Assembly: GCA_004431415.1 (NCBI GenBank)
Contig: QPMI01000490.1
Span: forward strand, 1-64,000
Direction: 5' to 3'
Length of the DNA stretch: 64,000 bases
DNA from: Cyanophora paradoxa
Taxonomy: Eukaryota > Glaucocystophyceae > Cyanophorales > Cyanophoraceae
Part shown: in pieces, positions 53,640 through 64,000 of the stretch
How positions within the stretch are numbered: the stretch's first letter is position 1
How the letters are laid out: each line of letters begins with the position of its first letter
Position numbers and translations under genes: made by a program
The notes under the pieces: generated by a model
What the model saw: the letters and a program-made list of their open reading frames with translations, nothing else
The model's database searches: none
What the model was told of the DNA's origin: nothing

Positions 53640-54600
53640 AGTGCTAGCTATAGTATTAGTTCGAAGATGCATATATGTGCATACATCAAGGATGAGGTCA
53701 AGCTCGAGTAAGTCCAGCCATGTAATCCGATGTAAGAGTATCGCCCTCCAGCGACATAGAGCTGCATGCGTTTATGTATATATTTGAACAGTGTTTCCAT
53801 CACAAGCGAGCATGCTAGAATGTTTTTCATATAGGGTAGAGACGCCACGCACCCGCCCCTCAAACGCCACTGTGACCGCCCACTCCCTACATCTGAAGAG
53901 GTCATTTCCAGCGTTCAAGTTGGCGCTGCATGTCGACTGTCCATCTGCCGCTCGAACGAGTTACGGTTGGCGAGAAGCGCGGTGACAGGGAGCAGCGGGG
54001 ACCGTATTCGAAGTACTGGCAACCTCGGCTGCCTGCGTGGGCGACAAAGTAGGGCATATTGCCGACTCCCCTCAGCAGCTTGTGGGTATGGCCATTATCC
54101 CCAGCCCCGAAGAAGCACTGTGTCGCAGCGAAAAAGGTGGCCGCAGACGTGTACGCTGGGGGGACCGACTTCGGGCTCGCTATGGGCCGAATGATGCCGG
54201 TGCTCGGGTCTAGCGACATGACGCCCCACTCCGAGTCTGTTCGTAATCAGGAGAAACGCATTTCGTAAGTGCTTCAAAACGCAATCGCAAGTTTAGCGTC
54301 GTTGAGCATGCTCGCACTCATGAAGATTAATGTTGTGTCCCTGCCCGCGGTTTCGTTGTAAGCTCCAGCGAAGGCGCCATAGAAGACCGAGCTGGCGACA
54401 GTGGTGCCAACAAAGGTAACGGTCGACGTGGCACTGGGGCCAGCAATCGCTGGAATGCGGGTAAGGGAAACTCTTTGGGAAGATGCCAGACCCAAGATCA
54501 TGGCCGACACTGAAAATGAAAGCAAGACGAAAGTCAGGCGAGAAAAGAGCAGGAGATTTTTAAAAACGCACCAAGAAAGTAGTATGCCAGCAGGCCGGCC
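53640..54600 (-). CDS. N-terminal exons of the surface-protein chain
   Basis: A clear 3' splice site (TTTCGTCTTGCTTTCATTTTCAG, ending about 54513) precedes an exon encoding SAMILGLASSQRVSLTRIPA ... DTTLIFMSASMLNDAK. The preceding exon ends with AAGLLAYYFL before a GTGCGT donor (about 54590), so the joined AAGLLAYYFLVSAMILGLAS could be a signal peptide core. I found no ATG in a fitting place, so the true start is unresolved. Further exons: GNMPYFVAHAGSRGCQYFEY (about 54065-54000) and RMQLYVAGGRYSYIGLHGWT (about 53770-53710), kelch-like. Confidence 0.45.
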
Positions 54601-54604
54601 GCGT

Positions 54605-57600
54605 GCTCTTGCCTGCCCCCGATCAATGCTCTTGCCTGCCCCCGATCAGCTCCGGATCCACAACGCGTCCCAATGAGAATTCCCCGACGTGAGCGGCAGT
54701 TCGAGGGCCACCTGCTCGAAGAGCTTCAACGCTTAATTAGACCCCTAAATTAGAGCTGAAAGAAAGCGCGCACCGTTCTTGTGCCACGCGGTGGCCAATC
54801 AAGCATGAGGTAGCTGGGCGACTCGGCGTGCGAGTCATGATCATGGTAGACGCTCGCGACCGTTTGCGTGAACTCCGAATCCAACTCCTCCGCTCGTCCA
54901 ACATCGCGGTGCAACCGTTACCGCTACCGTAGTACGCTAACTAAACAAAGAGGTGCAGCGCTAGCTGGCAATCTCCAGATACCATGTATATGTATATGTT
55001 ATATCTCTGAAGTTCGGGGGCCGAAAAAGAGCTCGGGCTGCTGCTGCCGGGCTGCAGCTGCTGCTGCTGCGCATGCCGCGCCCCGACCTATAAACGCGAA
55101 TTGCCGCAGCCACAGCGGCCGGCGGCCGCGGGCCCGCCCCGGCGGCCGGGCGCGCTGCAACGTTAATCGTTGACTCAGTGAATGCGCGCGCTCATGATCA
55201 CGCGCGCGCGCACTGCGGCATGTGCCGCAATAAACGCTGGGGCGGCTGCAGCTGGGTCCGGCCCGGGGGCCCGGCCGGGGCTGGGATCCTGGCCCGATTC
55301 CTGGGACAGCCTGGGGGTCAGGGGCTCGGAAGCCTGGCCACTTGCACGGATGTTAGCTATAGAACTCGGAAAGCTTGAAGGCCGCGGCCTCTTCACAAGT
55401 ACGGGCCGCTGAGTGTCCGACGGTCACACGTATACGTATACCGTAGTACGTACGAGCCGATGCCTAGGCTAGCCCAATGGTACTATGATAAGTTGATAAC
55501 TAGTCCGACGGTCACCCGGGTCTCTCTTAAACTAGACTATATATATAGGCTCAGCGGCTAGTAAAGTTGAAATTCACAGATCTCAGAGTCTGGCCTAGGC
55601 CTAGCTATAGCTATCGATATCATAGACTCATAGCCTGATGATATAGCTAGCTATACAGTAGTAGACTGGCCCAGTGGTAGACTCACAGACTAGAGTCACA
55701 GACTCACAGTGTCTCACACTCACTAGGCCCACATTGACAGTGCCACGCCGTGACGGTGGGAGTCGTGGGACCCGGGGGCCGGGGCCCGGGGGCCGGGGGC
55801 CGGGACACTGGGAAGTCTGGGATCCCGGATCCTCCGGCTCGAGCTGCTCTCGGAGTGACGGAGTCCCGCCGACTCCCGACTCCCGAGTCCCGGACTCCCG
55901 GACTCCCGGGAGTCCCAAGACTTACACGGTACGGTCACCGGGTAAGGCAAACGCGACCGTCGGACGTTGACCTGGCCAATGGGCGGGAAGATCAAGCTGC
56001 GCGTGCCATGGGGCCTCTGAGCTAGCCACGGCTAGCTAGCCAGCCTAGCGCTATCTTATAATTACGGAAGGGGTACAGAAGGGGTGATGTCGAGATCTGG
56101 CCATCTCATGTGTACCTATGTTTGGCCTATAGCTACGGTTGAAATGAGTTAACGTTAACGTTAACGATAAACGTTTGGCCTCCATTCATCATGATTCATG
56201 ATAACACTACTTGTACTACCGTAGTACTACGTATACGCACGTGTCTACGTAAACATCTAGGCTCATCTAGCTACTAGGCTAGGGTCGATCTGGAGTCAAT
56301 TAATCATAATATATAAATCTGGAGGAATTATACTTATTAGAAGGCTGTGTGATCGAGTACCCCACTTGCATAACGCATTGTGCTTGTGTTCGACAATAAC
56401 TCAAAGTAACGCCTTCGTCTAAGACGAGACACGATCGCGAGTTTTCGATTTAGAAACGCACGCGCGGCACCCGATCCCAGTGTCCCGGCTGTGTCCGGTC
56501 AGATCATCGGATTTTTTACAGATACCCGCAGAGGTCCCGCCGGGCCGCTGTCTCCCGCACCGCTGCAGCCCTGGCAGCCTACCGGGTACTAGGCGGGTAG
56601 CTGCAGGCTGCAGGCTGCAGCCTGCAGGCAGCAGGGCCTGAGCAGGCTAGTAGTAACTTACTACTAGTAAGTAGCTCAGCTGCCAGGCTGCAGCCTGCAG
56701 GCTGCAGCGGCTAGGGGCGTGGACCGGGTCGGGGGGTCGGCCCGATCGACCCGACCCGCTCGCCCGGCCGACCCGACCGGGTCGACCCGGGTCGGCCCAG
56801 GGGGGGTACTTCGATCCCGCCCTCGACCGAAAGAACACCGCAAACGTGATGAATTACATCGAAAACGTGCTACAATGCAGCAGATACATTATAAAGATGC
56901 AATATTTGCAATATCTAGATGCATTATGCGCTCCGGAAACGAACTTCTGCTGTTTCGGGGGGTACGTATATTCCATCAAGCAGCCACGTCCACGTGCACT
57001 GTACATGTACATCTGCATGCATCTGTGCGACATATAAGTGTAATACACATAGTATGTGTTATATAGACGAAGATCTCAGCATTTATCAACACTTCAGAAA
57101 GGTGGAGAACGGTCCCCAAGGGTGTACCCAAGACCCTCCGGCCCGGGTCGACCCGGTTCGGGCCCGGATCGGGTCTGACCCGGGTCGGGAGGCTAGCGGC
57201 AGCAGCGCTAGCCTGCAATGGCCCTGCATGCAGTGCCACTAGTACTCAGTGACTGTGCCAGCCCATGCACTGTGCACTGCCGGGCCAGTGCCGGCCCTGC
57301 AGGCTGCAGCCTCAGGCCCTCACTGAGTCAGGGCCTGCAGGCTGCAGCCTGGCAGGCTGCACAGCCTGCACTGCCCGCGGCCGCTCCAGGCTGCAGCTGC
57401 CAGACTAGTGCCAGTGCCTGCCACTGCCTGCCATGGGCCATGGCCCATCATGGCATGGCCAGTGCAGCCTGCAGGCTGCAGCCTGCATCCGATGATCATG
57501 GGCCTTCATGCATACCTATGGCTGCATGCGCATGCAGCCTGCAGCCTGCAGGCTGCAGCCTGCAGGCCCAGCCTGCCCAGGGCCCCAGACTCCCAGAGTC

Positions 57601-58087
57601 CCAGACTCCCAGTGCACTACCGTAGTACTAGTCACACAGTTCTCACACTGATGAGTAGTACTGTTACAAAGTTACTACTGTACTGTACAGTCTGTACTAC
57701 GCCGTAACTAGTAACTACGGTACTACTGAGCGCTACGCCGCTACCACCACTAGTAGGCTGGCTAGCGTGGCCGCGCGCGCACACACACACTGTGACCGTC
57801 GGACCGCGGCGTCGGTGCGACGTCGGGCCGTTGGACACGCCGCTCAGTACTAGTCGCCGGCGACTCGCCGCCGAGTCGCAGAATCGCCGCTGCCGCAGCG
57901 CGGCGCAGCCTACCGCAGTGCAGCCCGCAGCTGTAGGCCTAGGGCGACGCGCCCCGCGCGCATGCGCAGGCGTGTACATGCGTGTGAGAGTAGCTGAAGT
58001 CATTGCAATTACAATTAGCCGCGATTCCGCGACCTCGTAGCATCGATATCGCGGCGTGGTTGCGATATCCATGTCATATCATAATTA
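54605..58087. other. Second gene-free, palindrome-rich block
   Basis: It has the same texture as 21.2-26.2 kb. Examples: GCCTGCAGGCTGCAGCCTGC (57538-57568 and several other places between 56600 and 57570), GTTAACGTTAACGTTAACG (56150-56170), ACGTATACGTATACCGTAGT (55430-55450), AGACTCCCAGAGTCCCAGAC (57585-57610) and GGGCCCGGGGGCC-type GC clusters (55760-55800). No convincing coding sequence; frames across it are compositional. A 19-bp direct repeat, TCTTGCCTGCCCCCGATCA, lies at its left edge (54610-54650). Confidence 0.6.
56738..57195. repeat. Inverted repeat with GC-rich arms (possible non-autonomous element)
   Basis: The left arm (56738-56807) contains GACCGGGTCGACCCGGGTCG; the right arm (57128-57195), read on the complement, contains GAACCGGGTCGACCCGGGCC. 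Further matching GGTCGGCCCGAT/GACCCGATCC words lie outward. The ~320 bp between is ordinary, non-palindromic sequence. Unlike the four hAT elements I could not see a clear target duplication. Confidence 0.5.
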
Positions 58088-58370
58088 ATGAGCGGCGTGC
58101 CTCGAACTATAGCTAGTTGCAGGAGCGGCAAGAGCGGCATGCTCGAGCTCCTCGGCCGCAGCCGACGCGTACGGCGAAGCTTGAGCCGCAAGCGGCGCAT
58201 TTGCATGTACAGGGGGTCAGCGGCTTCGTTAAAACCATCGTCCTCCAGCCACCCGCGACTGCTTAGTCAAACAACATTCGGGAGCGCGATCCTCGGCGTT
58301 CTCGTGCTTGCTGTTGCGCTCGCCGGCCCAGCTTTTGCCGTCCAGAACGGTGCGCGCGGCGAGCTCTAGC
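58088..58370 (+). CDS. Likely first exon of a secreted or membrane protein
   Basis: ATG at 58088. It has a basic N-terminus (LGRSRRVRRSLSRKRRI), then a long hydrophobic stretch, FGSAILGVLVLAVALAGPAF, followed by AVQ. That suits an N-terminal signal anchor or a cleavable signal with a long n-region. A donor GTGCGC lies at about 58349, before the in-frame TAG. An ATG further in (MYRGSAASLKPSSSSHPRLL) would give a more typical signal peptide. It probably starts the gene that continues to the right edge. Confidence 0.45.
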
Positions 58371-58639
58371 TCTCGTCGACGTCATATTTCCTGTTGCTAT
58401 CATCAAGCTCCCCGTTGTAATTGCCGAGCTGCTAACTGCCCCGAGCAACGCCCCACCGCTCTTAAGCTTGCCGCGCTTCCCAACGCGTCTTGTCCCCCCC
58501 TCTCACCCTATCCCGCATCTACCCCCTCGCTCTCTGCCCACCCTTTTTGCTCTATGCCCTTTCCATCCCTAAGCCTTGCAATTGTGCCTCTGCTAGTCTA
58601 CCCCCCGAGAGTGTGTGTGGGGCGGGGCGGGGGGTGGAG

Positions 58640-59900
58640 GTGGCGTAGTAAGTGAGCCGACCGTTCGGCGAACAGGGTTCGCTGTCTCGCTTGCGGAGAC
58701 GCTGACGGAGGTGGTGTACGCTGCGCCCCTGAGCGCCAGCTTCGTCAACTCGGACCGCGACATCGCCTCCAACTACCGCCTCGCTCTCTTGGGCCGCAAC
58801 GCTCGGGGCGAATGGGTCTTCTGCGAGGCCCGCCGCGTTGATTTTCTCAAACCCAAGTTCCACGCATCGCGCTCACATGCACATGCTTGTGCAGTGGGAC
58901 TTGTTCCGCGATGGCTGCGTTTCTGACTTCAAGCCCAACTTTGTGCGCCTGCAGAATCTGCTGGCCAGTTGAAGATCTGTTTAGATTATGATACCCCTCG
59001 CTTCTCCGCAGGGCGGCTTCTCCCCCGTCGACTTCTCATTCTCGCAGCTGACTCCGTGCGTCGGACCTGCGGCTGCCCCCAGACCCAATCACGACATTAT
59101 TCCCAGATTTCCGGGGGTCGATATCGATATGTGGTCGACGGCGGCGGGAAACAGCACCTTTTTTCGCAGCATCGCTACGTGGGCCGATCCATCGGTCAGC
59201 GCCCCGCCGTGGGAGATCGCGGGCTTGGTGGGAGGTCCCAACAGCTACTTTCAACGGCACTGCACGGACGATCCTCTGGCGGCGCCAGCGAATCCTTGCA
59301 CGCACTTCACCCCTTTCAACTGGTTATCTTACGCCTACGACGGTGCTGCTGACCTTGATTCTCTTGGCCTAAATATTAAGGCAACAGCTGAACGTGCGTG
59401 CGTGCGCAGACAACTGCACCGGATGCTGCAAGGCACGCCGCCCATCTATTTCGAATTTGATTGAAGTGCACCGGCGACGCGGGCGCACCTTATATTTGCG
59501 CCGGCGATCAGACGGGCACGGCGGATGTCTGCAACGAGTTCGTGGACTGGACCCGGTCGGGCTGCGCGTGCGCATCAGCAGAGCCGTACGCGCACATCCG
59601 CCGCGGCCGCGAGTTCTCCGTCGACGAGCGGTGCGGCGGCCGCCTTGTCTATCGGCCACCAGAATTTCAAGTCTCAAGCCCATTTTCCTACCAGCTGGCT
59701 GTTCGATATGTTTGAGCGGATGCTCTTGGCCTTCGCGGGGACCAGGTGAGATACCTCTCGACTTGTCGGCGACCTTTATTGCGGCGCTCATGCGCCGTTC
59801 TTCGGCTTGTCTCACCTCCTTACAGTCACTACCAGTTGGCGGTGAGCCACCCTAAACGTCCAATAAAATCGCTCAGAATTTGGAATCGAGATTTTTTAAC
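58640..59900 (+). CDS. Extracellular-type exons of the same gene
   Basis: Pieces include RRTGFAVSLAETLTEVVYAA ... NARGEWVFCEARRVDFLKPK (58660-58860), a frame-changed HMLVQWDLFRDGCVSDFKPN (58875-58935), then after CCGCAG (about 59013) FSQLTPCVGPAAAPRPN ... THFTPFNWLSYAYDGAADLD (59020-59360). A Cys-rich segment follows: CTGDAGAPYICAGDQTGTAD, EFVDWTRSGCACASAEPYAH (59465-59640). The Cys spacing is EGF-like in density but not a clear EGF. Exact exon ends unresolved. Confidence 0.45.
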
Positions 59901-59929
59901 TTTGCCTTGCAATTTTCTCAGACTTTCGA

Positions 59930-61200
59930 CACGATGTACGCATTGTCCACCAACCCAACGTCGCCCTCCATGAAGTTGATCCACGCGAGTCCTCTGATTA
60001 CTTCATTCCCCAATCGCCATTATTAACCGGTTCACCACATTCGCAGGCCGACTTCTACGGCGTCTACATCCGCGCTGCTCGCGACAATGCGGCTTATTAC
60101 GCAGCAGACTCCGTGCACAACTTCAACACGCAGGCCGTCCCTTCTATCAACTGCCCGATTTGTCTGGCCCGACTTTGTCGATCTTTATGTCCGCTTCTCA
60201 CCGGGGGGCGCAGGGACGGACGAGATTAATGTGCGCCAGCACGACTTCGGCTCGTACCAGGCGTGGGAGAGCGCCTACCTCACCGACACGCGTGCGGAGC
60301 GCGCGTTCGCGCTTTCCGTCTCTCGCGGTTCACTGTTGAGCGCAGAGCATTTCACATTCCCCATGCGTGGCATCGCGTATTTCGGGTCGTACGTGCGGTA
60401 TCCCTGGGGCCGCATCGAGCCGCGGATCCGCATCTGCCGCCTCGCCGCGCCCCGCAACGTCGAGCTGCCCATCCTCGAGCACCTCCCCAAAATAACACCC
60501 GAAGGCTACACGTCCAATTCAAACGGCCTCTTCCGCACGACGAGCTTCCCGGGGGCCACGTCCGCTGAGGCGGTACCTCTTGGGGCGACGGTGCAGGCGA
60601 TGGCCGCCGACGGGCGCGTCGAGCGCGGCGGGCCGATCATCTACCACGCCGTCCTGCGGTCCGCCCCGCGCTCCCCTGCGCATGCGCCCTCGCCATCGAT
60701 CGGTCGCTCACAAGTGTCCAGCATCCCCTTCTTCCCCATCCGAAACCCCGATGACGCCTGCCCCGAAACGACGATCCTCAACGACCTCATCTGCCCGGGA
60801 ATCATCCGCTACGTCGTGTCCCTCTGGTGCCGCCGCACACGTCGAGTCCGATCGCTGCAGCACCGCCGCAGCCCTCTTACTGGCGGCAGGTCGTGGGGCC
60901 TCACATCTTCCGGCGCCACGCTGCTGCGGGACCCTGTCGTCGTGACGGAGCGGGCCTACCACTGGAATTTGACGCCGTTTATCCAGGGCCAGGTACCCCT
61001 TGTCGCTGGGCCGGGTTTCGGCGTACGTTCTGTCCGACCTCTTGCATCGTCTGCGGCGCCTGCTGAGCGCGTCGCTGCCGCGCAGCTCGTTGAGGGCCGC
61101 TGGGTGGAGGGGCGTCGCAACTCGTTCTTCGTGCTTTGCGACGAGGTCGTCCGCTACCGGTGCGCGCTGTGGGGTGTGTTGTTTTGCTTCAAAGCTCGGA
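59930..61200 (+). CDS. Long exon of the same gene
   Basis: After a pyrimidine-rich acceptor (about 59925) come VRIVHQPNVALHEVDPRESS and ADFYGVYIRAARDNAAYYAA (59940-60110). A long frame (60140-61190) follows with FVDLYVRFSPGGAGTDEINV, GIAYFGSYVRYPWGRIEPRI, TVQAMAADGRVERGGPIIYH and VEGRRNSFFVLCDEVVRYRC. It is beta-rich with frequent Tyr, Gly and Arg. No domain recognised; extracellular location inferred from neighbours. Confidence 0.5.
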
Positions 61201-61249
61201 GAGCGTGGGCACGCAGGCGGCCCGGTGCCTTTGAGAGCGGGATTGGAGG

Positions 61250-62280
61250 CGTGGAGAATGGAAGGATGCGCCTGCTTCCGAGTGATTGGCAGCCTAAGTG
61301 CGCCTTCGTGCCCGCTGCTCCTCGTGCGGTGCATGACACGCTCAACCTCTGCGCGCAGCGCGTGGGACTGGTACAGCGTCGCCGCCGCCGTCTACAAGGG
61401 CGGGAGCCTCTTTATTGTCCGCGAGCACAACCGTTGGGGCACGAACAACGAGTGCCCCCCATTCCCCGTCCACGGTGAGTGCTGTGTCTTCCGCAGAGTC
61501 TAGCTCTTCGCGCAATCACAGCGGACCTGCAGGAATATACCCCGTTTGGGCCGAACATGGAGGGCGCATGCGGCGCTGGGCCTGCCGCGCACTCGGCGGG
61601 CCCGCGCTTGGGGAACTCCTCAAGGCGCGCTCCCCTCGTCTAGATCTAGACACTTGCGTCCGCTCGTTTCATGGCCGGTAGTGAGCGAAGCACGCGCGCG
61701 CAGATCGACAACGTGGACAGTGCCGACTTCTCCGGCCCCTTCCGCGTCGTTCTCCCCGCGTTCCCCACCCAGACCATGCGCGCCCTGTTCTGGCCGCTCT
61801 GCGTGCCTATCGGTCCCTGTTTGATGGCGTTGCGCAGGGGGGGATTCGTGATTGCGGATGTCTGGTGCCCTCCCTTTCTCTTCAGAGCACTCAGATGTAC
61901 ATGTGAACCTGGCTCACGCGAGATTTCGCAGGGCCGCCACGGGGCCGGAGGCCGGCTGGTGCGGCAACTGGTATGTGTCATGCAAGAAGGGGATGGACCC
62001 GACAATTATGCCCTACCCCGAAACCGACTATATCGTTTTCTACTCGAAGAGCCCGTGCGCTCGGATCGAAAACAGCTGCATTACCCTTGCCCGCATCCAA
62101 TGTCGCTGACGCCGCCCCAGGGCTTACATCACGAAGGTCCACTGCAGCTGTTATTGCGCCTGGCCTGCGGCACATACTTCGTGTCTTTCTAAGAGCTCTC
62201 CGTTATGCGCAGGTCTACACGAACTGCCCCGTGGGCAGCGTGCGCGATTTTTGTGCTGCGGCTTAGACTCTTCTGCGGTA
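61250..62280 (+). CDS. Further exons of the same gene
   Basis: Pieces in several frames include VYKGGSLFIVREHNRWGTNN (about 61390-61450), IDNVDSADFSGPFRVVLPAF (about 61705-61765), FRRAATGPEAGWCGNWYVSC, MDPTIMPYPETDYIVFYSKS and CARIENSCITLARIQC (61920-62105), and NCPVGSVRDFCAAA (62223-62265). Paired Cys become common toward the right. Introns of about 50-70 nt are implied but not individually fixed. Confidence 0.45.
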
Positions 62281-62284
62281 CGTC

Positions 62285-64000
62285 TTGACCCCGCGTGCGA
62301 ATGCGGCGCAGCATTTCAACAACGACTCGATTGCTGGGGAGGCTGTGGGGCCGAGCTGCGTCCCCATTCGACCGGGCCTTCACTCCAACAAGTCCGGCCT
62401 TCTGAGCGCCGCGGAGGCCGATCCGTGCCCCGCCGGCACCTTCTCCCTCGGCGGGACCTCGGGCTGCCAGGTGCAAGCTCGAGGGCAGCCTTCAGTTAAA
62501 CGCTGCCGCCTCTGTCCGGCCGCCCGCCGGCGCCAACCCCCCGCGCGCCTCTCGCAGCCGTGCCCCGCCGGCTCATACAGCGCCCCCGGCTCAGCATCCT
62601 GCTACGGTCCGTCAATCTAGCGCGTGCAAGATTCATATTATTGTGTTCCTCACGCGCCGCAGACTGCCCTCAAAACACATATTCGATCACACCGGGCTCG
62701 CCCTGCAAGCCTTGGTGCCCCACCTCCTCGCACGAAATCCACCGTACCATCCCTCACGGACCGTGCTCGCGATCGCCTTCGACAGTGCGAACAACTCGTT
62801 CACGCAAACCGAGCGCTGGACATCCGGTGCCCGCCCACCGTCGCCGCGCGCGTCATCCCCGCGCCCGTGTTCATGAGCGTCGCCACGGGTGCAGAGTGCC
62901 AGACGTGCCCGCCGGGCATGTACCTGCAGTACACGGGGGCTGCTGTCTGCACGCCCTGCCCGCCTCTGACCTACAGTGCTCGAGGTACTTTCGTACCCGT
63001 CCCGTCTCTATTCCAGTCGCACCATGCCTAAAGGGGCACAGGAACCCTCGGGTCCTGCAGCACGTGCCCCCCCGGGCAGGTGCCCAGTGTGGACGGCTCT
63101 CGCTGCGTGGATTGGTATCTTCTCTTTTGCTTCGCTCGGCTCTTTGGCTTGCTTTCGGCTCATACCGTTTTGTGCAGTCCGGCAGGGATGTACCAGCCGA
63201 ACAATGAGACAGGGTGCTTGTACTGCCCCTGGCTGACCTATTCCGCTGCCGGCGCATTCGGCAGCTGCACGCCCTGCCCGCCCGGTCAGCTGCAGCTCAA
63301 ATAATATTTGTACCCGCGTTCTAAACCTCGTCCGCAGGGTCGACGAGTCTTGAAGACGGGACGGAGTGCCGGCCCTGCGGGAAAGGCATGAAGGAGGAGG
63401 GCGGCATCTGCAAGCCCTGCGTCGGCAACACGTACAACCCGGAGCGCTACTCGACAGTCTGCCTCAGCTGGTTCGCATCTCTTTGATTCCCGTGCCTCGA
63501 CACCTCAGCTCGCGCTGCTCGTGCCTCGAGCACCTCGGCTGGCGCCGCTTGACGGTTCTGGTGCTGCCAGCCCGGACGGGTTCCAGGCGAGTGCGGACCA
63601 GGAGTCGTGCCAGGGCTGCCTCCCGGGCTTCTTCCGCTCGGGCAACATGTCCGCCTGCACGCAGTGCCCCCCGCAGGTGCCCCCGCACCAGCTTTGTCTC
63701 TCGCCTTGCAAGTCCCTCACGGCCCGTGGCCGTGCAGACCTTCAGCACCGGCGGCTCGGGCCACTGCAGGGCGTGCCCCCCCGGCACTGTCTCTACCCCC
63801 GAGCGGTCCGCTCTTCCCGCCCTCTTGCGCGGCGCCGGCGCCAACGAGTGCCCGCGCGAAGGACGGCCTGCGTGGACTGCAGGGCTGGCTTTTACGAGAG
63901 CAACGGCACTTGCATCGAGTGCGAATCTAACGTGAACTTGCGACGCAGCCTGCAGACCGTTCTTGATCTCGATTGGCAGGTGCCCCGACAACAGCGTGAC
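62285..64000 (+). CDS. GCC2/GCC3-type Cys-rich repeats, running off the right edge
   Basis: A series of CP(A/P)G-x-(Y/F)-x(n)-C-x2-CP units in several exons: PCPAGTFSLGGTSGC (62425), QPCPAGSYSAPGSASC (62555), CPQNTYSITPGSPC (62660), ECQTCPPGMYLQYTGAAVCT, PCPPLTYSA (62895-62980), AGMYQPNNETGCLYCPWLTY, SCTPCPPGQLQL (63180-63300), ECRPCGKGMKEEGGICKPC (63365-63420), SCQGCLPGFFRSGNMSAC (63600-63660), CRACPPGTVSTPERS (63760-63800) and CVDCRAGFYESNGTCIECES (63865-63925). This matches the ephrin-receptor-like / GCC2-GCC3 pattern found in large secreted or receptor proteins. Frames shift between units at short introns. The gene continues beyond 64000. Confidence 0.65.

Noticed and set aside
1-64000. 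CRISPR array, rRNA genes, bacterial operons
   Set aside because: No regularly spaced direct repeats with unique spacers, no rRNA-like sequence, and the intron structure shows a eukaryotic genome.

Overview
The window is nuclear DNA of a eukaryote, most likely a free-living unicellular alga or protist that I cannot place further. The evidence is a histone H3 gene, compact spliceosomal introns of about 47-122 nt (GT...AG, donors often GTGCG, GTACG or GTATA; acceptors CAG, TAG and sometimes AAG), a SAM-domain protein, hAT and LINE transposons, and very large surface proteins built from kelch-like and fibronectin-III-like modules with a Ser/Pro stalk. Exons are short, so simple open reading frames misrepresent most genes. 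Where I rebuilt exon chains by hand I required reading phase to match across every junction. All gene models are predictions from sequence alone.

Layout. 0-13.8 kb: the truncated 5' end of a gene whose paralogue lies at 14-16.4 kb; a GC-rich ~118-bp tandem satellite (1.8-2.9 kb) whose unique tail recurs at 13.0 kb; then poorly recognisable intron-rich genes, including a nucleotidyltransferase-like gene (9.1-10.6 kb) with an inverted broken fragment at 4.8-5.05 kb, and a Cys-rich putative zinc-binding protein (13.1-13.8 kb). 14-21 kb: a run of chromatin-flavoured genes. These are a 604-residue protein with a basic then acidic tail; a divergent histone H3 that is a centromeric H3 candidate; a protein with two C2HC fingers and a C-terminal SAM domain; and a small acidic protein with two SUMO-interaction-like motifs.

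21.2-26.2 kb is gene-free DNA crowded with short palindromes. It holds four non-autonomous hAT elements, each with perfect 8-bp target duplications. 26.3-34.1 kb is one full-length LINE bounded by a perfect 15-bp target duplication. It has a 3' hairpin and poly(A), but its ORF2 is broken by frameshifts. 34.1-34.85 kb is GC-rich filler.

34.85-54.6 kb, all minus strand, is a continuous chain of exons encoding alternating kelch-like and FN3-like blocks. It includes a single 1713-codon exon with 13 FN3-like repeats, an N-glycosylation-sequon minisatellite, a Ser/Pro stalk, a transmembrane segment and a short basic tail. This is either one giant cell-surface protein or a tandem family of two to four. 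54.6-58.1 kb is again palindrome-rich non-coding DNA. 58.1-64 kb, plus strand, is a second secreted or membrane protein gene that ends in Cys-rich repeats of the GCC2/GCC3 (ephrin-receptor-like) type and runs off the right edge.

Best leads: the centromeric H3 candidate, the C2HC-SAM protein, the palindrome-saturated DNA with its hAT elements, the intact-looking but frame-broken LINE, and the kelch/FN3 surface-protein locus with its sequon minisatellite.
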